A stretch of 64,000 nt of DNA from Enterovibrio paralichthyis (GCF_019209835.1 NZ_JAHUTS010000020.1:1-64000); one strand, 5' to 3'; shown: positions 45,563 through 54,749, counted from the stretch's first letter. Numbers and translations: made by a program. Notes: generated by a model from the sequence alone, not told the origin.

Positions 45563-47671
45563 ATGTTGAGCACTATCAGAAGTAAATTGATATCAGGAAT
45601 TGTTTTCCTGCTGGTCTTGCTGTCCCTGACAGCTGCTGCAGGCCTTTATTATGTGTTTCAGTTGGACAAGAACATTAAAGCCCTTAGCGAAGATATCGCG
45701 CCCACCATTGAAAATACCGATGACATGATTGCATCGCTGTGGGAACGGGGCAAAGTCGCCAACGAGATTATGGCGTCAGAAAGCAAAACAGAAATTGAAG
45801 CGCTGTACAAAGGTTTTACACCCTTAAACAAAGTGTTTGACGATTCCTACAACGCGTTGAAAGTGCTCATTTCAGGCAATGAAATCGCGATTGCTGACGA
45901 AGCTGTCCAAGCTAACAAAGCGCTGCTGGAACATGTTGATTTGATGTACAAAGCGCACTACGCCGAGCTGGACGAACTGGAAAAAGCCCGCCGCCTTTTG
46001 GTGGATTTCGACAACATTGGCGCACAGATCATCACCGCACTCGATGAGTTTGCGATAGAAAATGAAGCAGAGATGGCGAAAGCGGAAGACCTTGGCGACC
46101 TGTTGGAAAGTCAGCCGGGTTCGACAGCGAAAGACGTCAACGCTGTACTTGGCGAGTTGTTTGAACGAGATTATCCGGTGGTGGAAGCGGCGCTAAAACT
46201 GCAACGTTATGTCATTGAAATGCAGGATACGGCCGGGGAATATCTGGCGGAAGAGTCTGATGCCAACCTGCCACCCATTCGCAAAAACTATGATGAGCTG
46301 GGTAATACAGTGCTGTCGTTGATGACGATACTCGAAGAGTTGGCTGAAACGGAAGAAGATAAGCAGGACACCATCGATCTTCGTAACCTGTTTGCCAAGT
46401 GGCAGGCATTGGCACTGGACGATGAGCAGTTGTTTGATTCTTACCGCGACAAGCTGCGGGAAGAGTTGGCGGCTGACCAATACACCGAGACGCTGGAAAG
46501 CGATATTGCCCGCGCTGACGCGGCGTTGGAAAAACTGGCAGCGTCTGCAGATATGATTGCTGAGACCGCAGACGATAAAGCGGCTACCGCAGTTCAAACG
46601 GCGGTCACCATGGTAGCGACGGTGTGGGTCGTGGCATTGGTGTTCGGTGTTGCCATCACCCTCATCTTGATGCGTTCAATCCTCAAACCGGTAGATTTAC
46701 TGCTAGGCCGTATGAATGATATCGCGCAGGGTGAGGGGGATTTAACCCAGCGTGTGGATGAGAGTGGCAAAGATGAAATTGCTGCTCTGGGTAGGGCGTT
46801 CAACGGTTTTGTCGTCAAAATCCAGAGTCTGGTTTCACAGATTGCCAAAGAGTCAGAATCGCTCAATACCTCTATTTCGGCTATCTCCAGTCTTTCTAGC
46901 CGTGTCAGTGACCGGGTTCAGGTACAAAGTGACGAAGTGGAATCTGTGGTCAGTTCTATCGTGCAGGTCAACGAAGCGGCAGACAGTATTTCGTCAAATG
47001 CCCAGAACTGTTCTGATGCCTCGCGTTCGGCCAGTGAAGATGGTGCGTCCGCAAGGCAGGTTGTTCAACAGGCAGTGACGTCAGTGAAGGGGCTGGCGAG
47101 CGACATTGATGCCAGCTCCAGCGTGATCAACCAGCTCAACACGGAAGTGGCGAATATCGTGTCGGTGCTGAGTGTGATCCGCGATATTGCTGAACAGACC
47201 AACCTGTTGGCACTGAATGCGGCTATCGAAGCAGCCCGTGCCGGTGAGCAGGGACGTGGTTTTGCTGTGGTGGCGGATGAAGTGCGCACCCTTGCTTCAC
47301 GCACCCAAAACAGCACCAACGAAATCCAGACCATGATCGACAGCCTGAAGAAAGGGGCGGATGACGCGGTATCCTCGATGAATCGTTCGAAAGAGGGCGG
47401 GGAAAGCACCGTGAACTACGCACAGGCTGCGGGTGAAGCGTTGGATCGTATCTCGTCTGCGATTGATGAACTCAACGCCATGAACGAGCAAATCGCTACT
47501 GCGGCAGAAGAGCAACGCGCGGTGGTTAACTCCGCGACCAGCAGTGCGCGTAACGTACAGGATGTGGTGGAAGAGAGCCGCGTGGCTGCCGGTGAAAACC
47601 TTGATTACACCAACAGTATGAGTGAGTCAGTTGGCCGACTGAGCCAGCTTGTTGGCCAGTTCAAGGTGTAA
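45563..47671 (+). CDS. Methyl-accepting chemotaxis protein
   Basis: 702-aa chemoreceptor: first membrane helix (10-31), a long helical periplasmic domain of about 310 residues, second helix (about 347-372), HAMP domain (about 373-425) and a cytoplasmic signalling domain whose tip reads EQTNLLALNAAIEAARAGE. The periplasmic domain is mostly acidic helical sequence and no known sensor fold is evident to me. GGAGCAACC precedes the ATG. It lies just after the ynj-type genes on the same strand, separated by a hairpin and a promoter region, so a shared ligand is possible but unproved. Confidence 0.92.
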   Translation: MLSTIRSKLISGIVFLLVLLSLTAAAGLYYVFQLDKNIKALSEDIAPTIENTDDMIASLWERGKVANEIMASESKTEIEALYKGFTPLNKVFDDSYNALKVLISGNEIAIADEAVQANKALLEHVDLMYKAHYAELDELEKARRLLVDFDNIGAQIITALDEFAIENEAEMAKAEDLGDLLESQPGSTAKDVNAVLGELFERDYPVVEAALKLQRYVIEMQDTAGEYLAEESDANLPPIRKNYDELGNTVLSLMTILEELAETEEDKQDTIDLRNLFAKWQALALDDEQLFDSYRDKLREELAADQYTETLESDIARADAALEKLAASADMIAETADDKAATAVQTAVTMVATVWVVALVFGVAITLILMRSILKPVDLLLGRMNDIAQGEGDLTQRVDESGKDEIAALGRAFNGFVVKIQSLVSQIAKESESLNTSISAISSLSSRVSDRVQVQSDEVESVVSSIVQVNEAADSISSNAQNCSDASRSASEDGASARQVVQQAVTSVKGLASDIDASSSVINQLNTEVANIVSVLSVIRDIAEQTNLLALNAAIEAARAGEQGRGFAVVADEVRTLASRTQNSTNEIQTMIDSLKKGADDAVSSMNRSKEGGESTVNYAQAAGEALDRISSAIDELNAMNEQIATAAEEQRAVVNSATSSARNVQDVVEESRVAAGENLDYTNSMSESVGRLSQLVGQFKV

Positions 47672-47691
47672 AGTTAGTACGCACTATTAGT

Positions 47692-47722
47692 GACAAGCCC
47701 GCAGATGCGGGCTTGTCTTTTT
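47692..47722 (+). terminator. Intrinsic terminator of the chemoreceptor gene
   Basis: GACAAGCCCGC-AGAT-GCGGGCTTGTC (11-bp stem) followed by TTTTTAT. It sits between convergent genes. Confidence 0.93.
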
Positions 47723-47741
47723 ATCTCTATCCAGACTGTAT

Positions 47742-48407
47742 TCAACCCTTCAACAGTGCCTTCCACGTGTTCTTGCCGACAATGCCGTCATCCATCAAGC
47801 CTTCCTTTCGCTGGAACTGCAGCACGGCGCGCAAGGTAGCTTGCCCAAACCTGCCATCAATCATCAATTTCAGGTTAAGTTTTTCATTAAGCAGGGTTTG
47901 CAGTCTCGCAACGGCCGCGCCGCTGGCCGTCAGTTCCAGCATGGGTTGGTCTTCGGCTTGTACGCTGCTGTCGGTGGCGTTTTTACGCTCGCCAGCGTCG
48001 GTCAGCCCCAGAACGGTTTTGTAGTCGAAAACCGGGCAGGTCTTAGTAGAGACTTCACAGTGGCCATGAAAAGTCAGCTGGTTATCGTAAGCGCGGTCAA
48101 TTGCCTGACACAGTGCAATCACAGATTCAAACTGTGCCTTGGTGAAGTTTTCGCGTTTTAATCCATGCAGGCAGATGGCGATGGTGCCCGTATTATGACC
48201 CTGCTGGGCTGCAGGGGTTTCTTCCAGCGAGCGGCCATCTTCAATCACGCCATCTTTGCGGATGAAGTAGTGATAGCCTACATCCCGCCATCCCCGTTCT
48301 TTATGCCATTGCCGCATGATTTCCACACTGTCATGCTCCGGCAAATCACTGGCGCTGCAATGAAGAAAGACCCGGTCGACGGGTCGCGTGGGTCTGGAAA
48401 AGTTCAT
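47742..48407 (-). CDS. N-acetylmuramoyl-L-alanine amidase (T7-lysozyme-like) with peptidoglycan-binding domain
   Basis: The start chosen is the ATG at 48407 (MNFSRPTRPV), preceded by AAAGG; this gives 221 aa, whereas the longer open frame adds 43 residues of non-family sequence. Residues 8-135 form an Amidase_2 domain with zinc ligands in FLHCSAS and FHGHCEVSTKTCP, closely resembling T7 lysozyme, including RQWHKERGWRDVGYH. The C-terminal part (about 160-221) is a PG_binding_1 module (IDGRFGQATLRAVLQFQ). No signal peptide is seen. No phage genes surround it, so it may be a domesticated endolysin or a wall-recycling enzyme. Confidence 0.82.
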   Translation of the reverse strand: MNFSRPTRPVDRVFLHCSASDLPEHDSVEIMRQWHKERGWRDVGYHYFIRKDGVIEDGRSLEETPAAQQGHNTGTIAICLHGLKRENFTKAQFESVIALCQAIDRAYDNQLTFHGHCEVSTKTCPVFDYKTVLGLTDAGERKNATDSSVQAEDQPMLELTASGAAVARLQTLLNEKLNLKLMIDGRFGQATLRAVLQFQRKEGLMDDGIVGKNTWKALLKG

Positions 48408-48766
48408 GCTGATACCTTTTTCCTGAGTTTCGTTTTCCCTTCCTGTTGTTGATCCCTGTTCGACGGTCCCTGCCTGAACGGCTTCCCTCCTTGTCTCTGA
48501 AAGTATCGTTGCGGGCGGAGTGTGGCGGCATGTCATTGGTGGGACTTGAATAAGAAAACACTAAACAGTGCAGTGCATGGCATGTCGCTATTTTCCAGAT
48601 GCCGAAGCGTGATCCCCATTCAAAGCCACAAACAGTGGCGGGGTGATGCATTTCACACAACGTTTCCCATGCGACTTTTTTCCAGTAAATGTTAGTTATT
48701 TCATCTATTTGACTGGATAAGAAAGTCATAGCATTGCGACATCCGAATCAAACAGTAAGACATGCT
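48408..48766. promoter_or_regulatory. Divergent intergenic region with CRP-like site
   Basis: A 359-bp stretch between the amidase and the PTS EIIB gene. The only site I can support is the CRP-like element at 48643-48656. Open frames extending the amidase upstream lack family similarity. Confidence 0.55.
48643..48656. promoter_or_regulatory. CRP-like site upstream of the PTS EIIB gene
   Basis: GTGATGCATTTCAC has exact GTGA and TCAC half-sites with 6-bp spacing, about 110 bp before the EIIB start. Catabolite control of a sugar PTS fits. Confidence 0.55.
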
Positions 48767-49063
48767 ATGAAAGTTGTTGCTATCACCGCTTGCCACACTG
48801 GTATCGCCCATTGCTACATGGCAGCCGACCGTCTGGTTGAAGCTGCCCGCTCCCTGAATATTCAAATAAAAGTCGAAACACAGGGTGCTATGGGTATCGA
48901 AAACAAAATCTCCGAACGCGAGTTTGATTCCGCGGATCATATATTGCTGGCCACTGAAATCAGTCCCTCCGAAAGCGAACGCTACGCAGGTAAGCCCCTC
49001 ACCATTGTGTCGGTGCAAGAAGCCATCAATCACCCTATTGCCCTTTTGAAAAAATTTAAGTGA
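48767..49063 (+). CDS. PTS fructose-type EIIB component
   Basis: 98-aa EIIB of the fructose family. The start chosen is the ATG at 48767 (MKVVAITAC), the normal N-terminus of the family; an ATG 33 bases upstream adds unrelated residues. The phospho-acceptor Cys9 lies in ACHTGIAHCYMAA; the usual CPTG is CHTG here. Its stop overlaps the first possible start of the multiphosphoryl transfer gene, so the two are coupled. Confidence 0.88.
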   Translation: MKVVAITACHTGIAHCYMAADRLVEAARSLNIQIKVETQGAMGIENKISEREFDSADHILLATEISPSESERYAGKPLTIVSVQEAINHPIALLKKFK

Positions 49064-51549
49064 ACATCATGAGAAAAGAAGTCGCATTTACCTGTGAGCT
49101 GCCAAACGGCATTCATGCGCGCCCTGCAAACCATCTGGAAGCGGTCTGCGCCCAGTTCAAAAGCGAAATTACCCTGCGTAACCTGCGCAACAACAATGAA
49201 GGTTCGGCAAAAAGCGTGCTGTCGCTGGTGGGTACTGACACTCTGCTGAACGACCCGTGTTCACTGATCATCGAAGGTGATGATGCAGAAGCGGCATTTG
49301 ATGTGCTGGCGAAATACCTGCAGGAAGAGTTCCCACACTGCGATGAAGAGCTGGTGGTGATGGATGAAGGCGACGTGACGTTGCCACAGTCACTGATGCG
49401 CCACAACCCAACACTGATCAAATCCAAACGCCTGTCTGCAGGTATCGGCAAAGGCAAACTGGTGCGTTACAGCGAGGTTGAGCTGTCCCTGTTCGCTCAT
49501 GCCGCTTCTACCATGTCGTTTGATGAAGCAAAACAGCAAGTGACGGTTGCGCTGCTGGATAAAGCAGAACTAGCAAGTGGTCAGGAAAAAGAGATCATCA
49601 ATGCCCATCTCGGCATTCTGAAAGACGAAGCGCTGAACGAAGCGGTGGCTAACTGCGTTGCACGCGGCGATACGCTGGCGCAGGCTGTTCTCAAAGCGGT
49701 AGAGGGTATTTGCGCGACACTGTTGCAGTCTTCTTCTGATTACCTGAAAGAGCGCGTGCTGGATATTAAAGATATCGCACTGCAGCTTTTGATTGCGGCT
49801 CACCCGGAGATGAACGTTTCTACTGACTTCACCCTGACTGAAGCGTCTATCGTGATTGCCAATGACCTGACACCAAGCCAGTTCTTGGGCCTTGACCGCA
49901 ATCACCTGAAAGGTCTGATCCTGACTCAAGCGGGCTCAACGTCTCACACTGTGATCCTGGCGCGTGCGTTTAACATCCCGGCTGTTTCCGGCGTGGCAGT
50001 GGAAGAATGCGCGGCGCAGGAAGGTGAGCTTATCTATATTGACGGCGGGCTGGGTGTGGTTTCCCCCGAGCCATCGCAGCACGTTGTCACCTATTTTGAA
50101 CGCGCGATCTGGCTAGCAGCGCAAATGGCGAAAAAAGAGAGCCAATTTGTGAACGAGTCAGGTAAGACCCGCGACGGCAAAGAAATCGAAATCGCCGCCA
50201 ACATCGCGTGTACGGTTGAAGCGGCACCTGCGTTTGAAAAAGGCGCGGAAGGCGTTGGTCTGTTCCGCACTGAAATGCTGTTTATGGATCGCGCAACCGC
50301 ACCGGACGAAGACGAGCAGTTCAATGCTTACAAAGCGGTGCTGGAAGCCGCAGAAGGCAAGCCGGTAATCATCCGTACTATGGATATCGGCGGCGACAAG
50401 CCAATTGAATACCTGAACCTGCCACACGAACACAACCCGTTCCTGGGCTATCGTGCGGTTCGTATCTACCCGCAATTTATCAGCCTGTTCCACACCCAAA
50501 TCCGCGCGATTCTGCGTGCAGCACCGTTTGGTAAAACCAAGGTGATGATCCCGATGATCCAAAGCATCGAGGAAATCCGCTGGGTGAAAGAGCAAATCAG
50601 CATCGTGAAAGCGCAGCTGGATTGTGATGGCGTTGCGTACGGCGAGTTTGAGCTGGGCATCATGGTAGAAATCCCATCCGTGGCATTCATCATGGATCAG
50701 TTCTGTAAAGAAGTGGATTTCTTCAGCATCGGCTCTAACGACATGACCCAGTACCTGCTGGCCGTTGACCGCGACAATGACAATGTGGCTAAGCTCTATA
50801 ACAGCCTGGCGCCGTCATTCCTGCGCCTGCTGGATGCAGTTGTCACCGGCGCGCATGAGCACGGTAAATGGGTGGGTCTGTGTGGTGAGCTGGGCGCAAA
50901 CAAGAAAGTGCTGCCACTGCTGGTAGGTGCAGGTCTGGATGAGCTGAGCATGGCCGCGCCAAGCATTGCCACCACCAAAGCGCAATTGAGCCAGCTGGAC
51001 AGCGAACAGTGCCGCGAGCTTTTCGCTCAGGCATGCAACTGCCCAACCATTGCTGACGTTGAAGAGCTGCTGGAAACCTTCAGCCGTTCACAGGAAGGCA
51101 AGCCACTGCTGGCGACAGAATGTGTGCTGCTGGAGTGTGAATTCAACAGCAAGGAAGAAGCGATTCAAACGCTGGTTGGTAACCTGGGTATTCAGGGCCG
51201 TACCAACTTGGTGGGCGAGCTGGAAGGCGATATCTGGGCGCGTGAAGCGGTATTCACCACTGGTCTTGGTAACGGCTTTGCGATTCCGCACACCAAGTCA
51301 GACAACATTGTTCACTCATCGATTTCCATTGCACGCCTGAACAAGCCAGTGCGCTGGAGTGACGATGAAGACGGCGATGTCGAGTTGTTCATCATGCTGA
51401 CGCTGAACAAAAACCAGGGCGACCAGCACATGCGCATTTTCTCCGGCCTGGCGCGCAAACTGATCCACGAAAACTTCAGAAATACCCTCAAAACCATGAA
51501 GACGGAAGAAGAGATGATCGGCTTCCTGACTTCAGAGCTAGGATTATAA
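49060..51549 (+). CDS. Multiphosphoryl transfer protein HPr-EI-EIIA(Fru) (FryA-like)
   Basis: 829-aa fusion: HPr domain (1-90, phospho-His in NGIHARPAN near residue 19), Enzyme I (about 115-665, active His in GSTSHTVILAR and the PEP-binding barrel with GSNDMTQYL and CGELG) and a C-terminal EIIA-Fru domain (about 685-829, His in FAIPHTKS). Domain order and length match E. coli FryA (831). It takes phosphate from PEP to the EIIB partner. Start is either the GTG at 49060, overlapping the EIIB stop, or the ATG nine bases on; neither has a strong ribosome binding site. Confidence 0.92.
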   Translation: MNIMRKEVAFTCELPNGIHARPANHLEAVCAQFKSEITLRNLRNNNEGSAKSVLSLVGTDTLLNDPCSLIIEGDDAEAAFDVLAKYLQEEFPHCDEELVVMDEGDVTLPQSLMRHNPTLIKSKRLSAGIGKGKLVRYSEVELSLFAHAASTMSFDEAKQQVTVALLDKAELASGQEKEIINAHLGILKDEALNEAVANCVARGDTLAQAVLKAVEGICATLLQSSSDYLKERVLDIKDIALQLLIAAHPEMNVSTDFTLTEASIVIANDLTPSQFLGLDRNHLKGLILTQAGSTSHTVILARAFNIPAVSGVAVEECAAQEGELIYIDGGLGVVSPEPSQHVVTYFERAIWLAAQMAKKESQFVNESGKTRDGKEIEIAANIACTVEAAPAFEKGAEGVGLFRTEMLFMDRATAPDEDEQFNAYKAVLEAAEGKPVIIRTMDIGGDKPIEYLNLPHEHNPFLGYRAVRIYPQFISLFHTQIRAILRAAPFGKTKVMIPMIQSIEEIRWVKEQISIVKAQLDCDGVAYGEFELGIMVEIPSVAFIMDQFCKEVDFFSIGSNDMTQYLLAVDRDNDNVAKLYNSLAPSFLRLLDAVVTGAHEHGKWVGLCGELGANKKVLPLLVGAGLDELSMAAPSIATTKAQLSQLDSEQCRELFAQACNCPTIADVEELLETFSRSQEGKPLLATECVLLECEFNSKEEAIQTLVGNLGIQGRTNLVGELEGDIWAREAVFTTGLGNGFAIPHTKSDNIVHSSISIARLNKPVRWSDDEDGDVELFIMLTLNKNQGDQHMRIFSGLARKLIHENFRNTLKTMKTEEEMIGFLTSELGL

Positions 51550-51590
51550 TAACTATGTAATTCAAATAACCCAATCACGAGTACTTATTT

Positions 51591-51615
51591 GCCGCTCTCT
51601 CCGAGCGGCTTTTTT
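51591..51615 (+). terminator. Intrinsic terminator after the FryA-like gene
   Basis: GCCGCTC-TCTCC-GAGCGGC followed by TTTTTT, about 40 bases after the stop codon. Confidence 0.92.
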
Positions 51616-51657
51616 GTTTGTAAAATAGAGCTGGGTAAATATTCTATCTATTGTGTT

Positions 51658-51927
51658 TTAGTTATTGCCGTTCAATTTTTCAAAGCACATTGTCATTTCT
51701 GTGGTTGATTTATTCTCTGTGGTGTATTCAGATGCATATACCATTGACCAGCCGTCATATTTTTCAAGCTTCTCATTAGTGCTTGAAGAACCAGTGCCAA
51801 ATGTTTCACAGCGAATCATTTTAGATGATGATTGCTTGTCAAAGTCACGAATCTGGCTCGTAACATTTGCGCCTGAACATGCAACCAGAGAAAGGGAAAG
51901 TGCTGAGATTATTGCAGATTTGTACAT
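51658..51927 (-). CDS. Small putative lipoprotein
   Basis: 89-aa protein starting at the ATG 51927 (MYKSAII), with a lipoprotein signal peptide ending in LSLVAC (lipid Cys at residue 17) and a short polar domain with two further Cys (RCETFG, MCFEK). A longer frame upstream lacks signal-peptide character at its start. No family recognised; small outer-membrane lipoproteins of this size are common in vibrios. The region 51928-52161 upstream is AT-rich and empty apart from its promoter. Confidence 0.65.
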   Translation of the reverse strand: MYKSAIISALSLSLVACSGANVTSQIRDFDKQSSSKMIRCETFGTGSSSTNEKLEKYDGWSMVYASEYTTENKSTTEMTMCFEKLNGNN

Positions 51928-52161
51928 GATAATGTCCATCAGTAAATTTGCGATGGACTTTAAACCGGAAGATATAATCAATCAATTAGATAGGGCGATT
52001 TTATTTCAAATAATCTATAGGTATTTTGATGGGGGAAGCGTTTAAAAATGAATGATGAGTTTTAGTGAGTTTTCTGTTTAATTCTTGTTGTTGGTGGGTT
52101 GGTGCGAAGAAAAATATAGCATTAGATTTTGCTAAGTAATTAATCAAAATTGGTTAATTAC

Positions 52162-52986
52162 TTACGCCGCCAATCTATACTCACTCGGCGTTTTACCTGT
52201 CTTTTGCTTAAACACCCGGCAGAAATAGTTGGTGTCTTTAAACCCGCAGCGGTGGGCGATTTCGTCCACTTTGAAGTTGTATTTCTTGAGCATAAATTTG
52301 GCGCGGTCGAGGCGTACGTAGGTAACGTAATCGGCGTATTTTACCGAGCCCTCCTGGTTGAAAAGACGTGACACGTGGGCGGAGGACACACCGAAGCGGT
52401 TGGCGACGGAAACGCGGGTAATGTCTTTGTGGAAGTTTTCCTGCACATAGATACACATGCTGCGGTAAAGCTTTTCACCGCGGCTCACTTTTGCCTGTTG
52501 CGGGCCTTGCAGCAGTTCTTTGCAGTAGGCGAGCAGGGCATTGGCGAGGTGGTCTGCCATCACCACTGAACGGCTTTCGTCTGTCATGCTGTTGAGTGCA
52601 TCCAGCACATGTTCTACCGCCATGGAGGTAGGCAGGGGCATGGCGTATTTCTGTACTTCGACAAAACCGTTACCCGTTTCGAAGTGGACAAAGCTGAAGC
52701 CAATCTGGTGTTTGCTAAACAGAATCGACAGCATTTTGCAGCCGTTTTCCCAGGTTGGTTTACTCCAGGCGTTCGAAGGGATGTAAACCATTTCACCTTG
52801 CTGTAGTTGGAGCTTTTTCTCGCCGGTACGGGCATCCACAACCAAGTCATATTCGCCATCCAGAATCACTTCCAGACGGTTAAAGTTCACCTGATACGCG
52901 CCTTCAGGCGGGGTGTTTTCACTGCAGCAGACTTTGGTCAGTTTGCCGTTGAAGTTAATCAGGGATTCAGCAATGTTGTGGTGCAT
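52162..52986 (-). CDS. AraC-family transcriptional regulator
   Basis: 274-aa regulator with an N-terminal cupin-like sensing domain (about 1-140) and two C-terminal helix-turn-helix units (about 175-272; VSVANRFGVSSAHVSRLF and VDEIAHRCGFKDTNYFCRVFK). It follows the second PTS EIIB gene on the same strand after a terminator hairpin, so it probably controls the neighbouring PTS genes. Confidence 0.87.
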   Translation of the reverse strand: MHHNIAESLINFNGKLTKVCCSENTPPEGAYQVNFNRLEVILDGEYDLVVDARTGEKKLQLQQGEMVYIPSNAWSKPTWENGCKMLSILFSKHQIGFSFVHFETGNGFVEVQKYAMPLPTSMAVEHVLDALNSMTDESRSVVMADHLANALLAYCKELLQGPQQAKVSRGEKLYRSMCIYVQENFHKDITRVSVANRFGVSSAHVSRLFNQEGSVKYADYVTYVRLDRAKFMLKKYNFKVDEIAHRCGFKDTNYFCRVFKQKTGKTPSEYRLAA

Positions 52987-53068
52987 GGTGGAGGCCTTTC
53001 AACAGAAAATATCGAGGTAAAGCGAAAAGGTGGATGATAAGGGGGACTTTACGTCGAGATGAAACAGA

Positions 53069-53107
53069 AAAACCGCGATATGGAACCGGAATCCATACCG
53101 CGGTTTT
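53069..53107 (-). terminator. Terminator between EIIB and araC-type genes
   Basis: AAAACCGCG and CGCGGTTTT form the outer stem, with TATGGA/TCCATA continuing inside; on the minus strand TTTTTCTGTTT follows. It would end most EIIC-EIIB transcripts before the regulator gene. Confidence 0.82.
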
Positions 53108-53112
53108 GGGGG

Positions 53113-53427
53113 TTATGCCTGAGCCAGCATGCTTTCCAGCTTGGCGATGATTTCAGGTGCTTGTTTCGCCGCTTGGGTAACGGTTACGCGCACAATCTTC
53201 TTGCCTGCAAAACGCTCTTCTTTCTTAATCGCGATGTCTTTGGTCAGTACCACAACATCTGCTGCTTCTACGTCTGCTGCGGTCAGTTCGTTTTCGATAC
53301 CAATCGCGCCCTGGGTTTCAATCTTTGCATCCCAGCCTTTCGCTTTCGCCGCAGTTTCCAGCGCTTCAGCAGCCATGTAAGTGTGAGCGACACCAGATGG
53401 ACAAGACGTTACACCAATCAATTTCAT
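53113..53427 (-). CDS. PTS fructose-type EIIB component (second)
   Basis: 104-aa EIIB with the standard active site SCPSGVAHTYMAA (Cys9). It lies 35 bp after the EIIC gene on the same strand. It is more canonical than the EIIB at 48767-49063 and is the natural partner of the EIIC. Confidence 0.9.
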   Translation of the reverse strand: MKLIGVTSCPSGVAHTYMAAEALETAAKAKGWDAKIETQGAIGIENELTAADVEAADVVVLTKDIAIKKEERFAGKKIVRVTVTQAAKQAPEIIAKLESMLAQA

Positions 53428-53462
53428 AATTATTTACCTGTGTTTCTTATTAGCGTTGTGCG

Positions 53463-54515
53463 TTAGTCGAAGGACAGTTCCAGTTCTTCGGTTTTAGCTT
53501 GTTTTTCTTCTTCGCGGTCAGCGATAGGTTTCTTCAGTGCGTTCACAATCAGCGCTGTGGTTGCTGCACCTGCGATAACCGCGACGACGTACATAATGCG
53601 ACCTTCAACCACCGGCAGAACAATCAGACCGCCCCATGGTGCGTGGTTCAGAACACCACCCAGGAATGCCACGATGTTACCGACCATGCCACCTGCAACG
53701 ATTGCTGGGATAACACGCGCTGGGTCGTTTGCTGCGAATGGGATGGCACCTTCAGTGATACCGATACAGCCCATGATGGTTGCTGCTTTACCTGCTTCGC
53801 GCTCTTCTGGGGTGTATTTCTTAGGAGACAGGAAGGTAGCCAGTGCCATACCCAGTGGTGGAACACAGATTGCTACGCCCACACCGCCCATCAGCCAAGG
53901 TTGTGTGCCAACCTGGGTTTGTGCGAACAGAGTTGCTACTTTGTTGATTGGGCCGCCCATGTCGAATGCCGTCATACCACCCAGTACCGCACCCAGAACC
54001 GCTTTAGATGTGCCAGCCATTGATTGCAGACCTTCGTTCATGAATGCCATGAAACCTGCGATTGGTTGACCGATAACCCATACCACCAGTGCAGATACGA
54101 TGAAGGTACCGCCGATAGGAATGATGAAGTAGGTAGACAGCGCTTTAAGTTTGTTAGAAAGAGGAATGCGCTTCAGTTGCAGAACCACGTAACCCGCGAT
54201 GAAACCCACCACGATAGCGCCGAGGAAACCTGCCTGTACCTGGTTTGCCAGGTAAGCACCAATCATACCCGGTGCCAGTGCAGGGCGGTCAGCGATAGAG
54301 TAAGCAATGTAGCCACCCAGAACCGGTACAAACAGGGTGAAACCTGCGATACCCATGTCCCACAGACCTTCCAGGAATACGCCTTCTGGCACAGCACCTT
54401 TACCGTTCAACATAACTGACAGAGCCAGCAGTACACCACCCGCGACAACGAATGGCAGCATGTGGCTGGTACCGGTTAGGAGGTGCCGTTTGAGTTCAGC
54501 GAAGTTTGTTTTCAT
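53463..54515 (-). CDS. PTS fructose-type EIIC component
   Basis: 350-aa membrane permease with about nine to ten helices and the fructose-family segments (GGMTAFDMGGPINKVA near 175-190; GCIGITEGAIPFAANDP near 245-261). EIIC alone, without fused EIIB, as in FryC/FrwC. It must obtain phosphate from the EIIBs and the FryA-like fusion protein. It lies first in the minus-strand EIIC-EIIB-araC run. Confidence 0.91.
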   Translation of the reverse strand: MKTNFAELKRHLLTGTSHMLPFVVAGGVLLALSVMLNGKGAVPEGVFLEGLWDMGIAGFTLFVPVLGGYIAYSIADRPALAPGMIGAYLANQVQAGFLGAIVVGFIAGYVVLQLKRIPLSNKLKALSTYFIIPIGGTFIVSALVVWVIGQPIAGFMAFMNEGLQSMAGTSKAVLGAVLGGMTAFDMGGPINKVATLFAQTQVGTQPWLMGGVGVAICVPPLGMALATFLSPKKYTPEEREAGKAATIMGCIGITEGAIPFAANDPARVIPAIVAGGMVGNIVAFLGGVLNHAPWGGLIVLPVVEGRIMYVVAVIAGAATTALIVNALKKPIADREEEKQAKTEELELSFD

Positions 54516-54562
54516 AAGTCAGACCTTTGTATTCGAGTTATTGGATTGTGTTTCGTGATGGG

Positions 54563-54674
54563 CTGATTATGCGTCGCAGACACTGCTTAGGATATTGGAC
54601 AAATAATTCCTTTACTGGAGAAATGTTGCATGTTGGCTTCACTGAGAAGGCAGTCACATATCTCGCATAATCAG
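54563..54674. repeat. Spaced 11-bp inverted repeat upstream of EIIC
   Basis: CTGATTATGCG at 54563-54573 and CGCATAATCAG at 54664-54674 are exact inverted copies with 90 bp between them. The nearer copy lies about 48 bp from the EIIC start. Paired distant sites could allow looping by the AraC-type regulator; this is inference. Confidence 0.5.
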
Positions 54675-54735
54675 TATCTTACGAAGTTGTTAACCGGTGT
54701 TTTCAGGTCTTTACGGAATGAAGTGTCGTATTAGG

Positions 54736-54749
54736 GTGACAAAGATCAC
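54736..54749. promoter_or_regulatory. CRP-like site between EIIC and the CheW/CZB gene
   Basis: GTGACAAAGATCAC has exact GTGA and TCAC half-sites with a 6-bp centre. It is about 139 bp before the CheW/CZB gene and 221 bp before EIIC, so its target is unclear. Confidence 0.55.
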
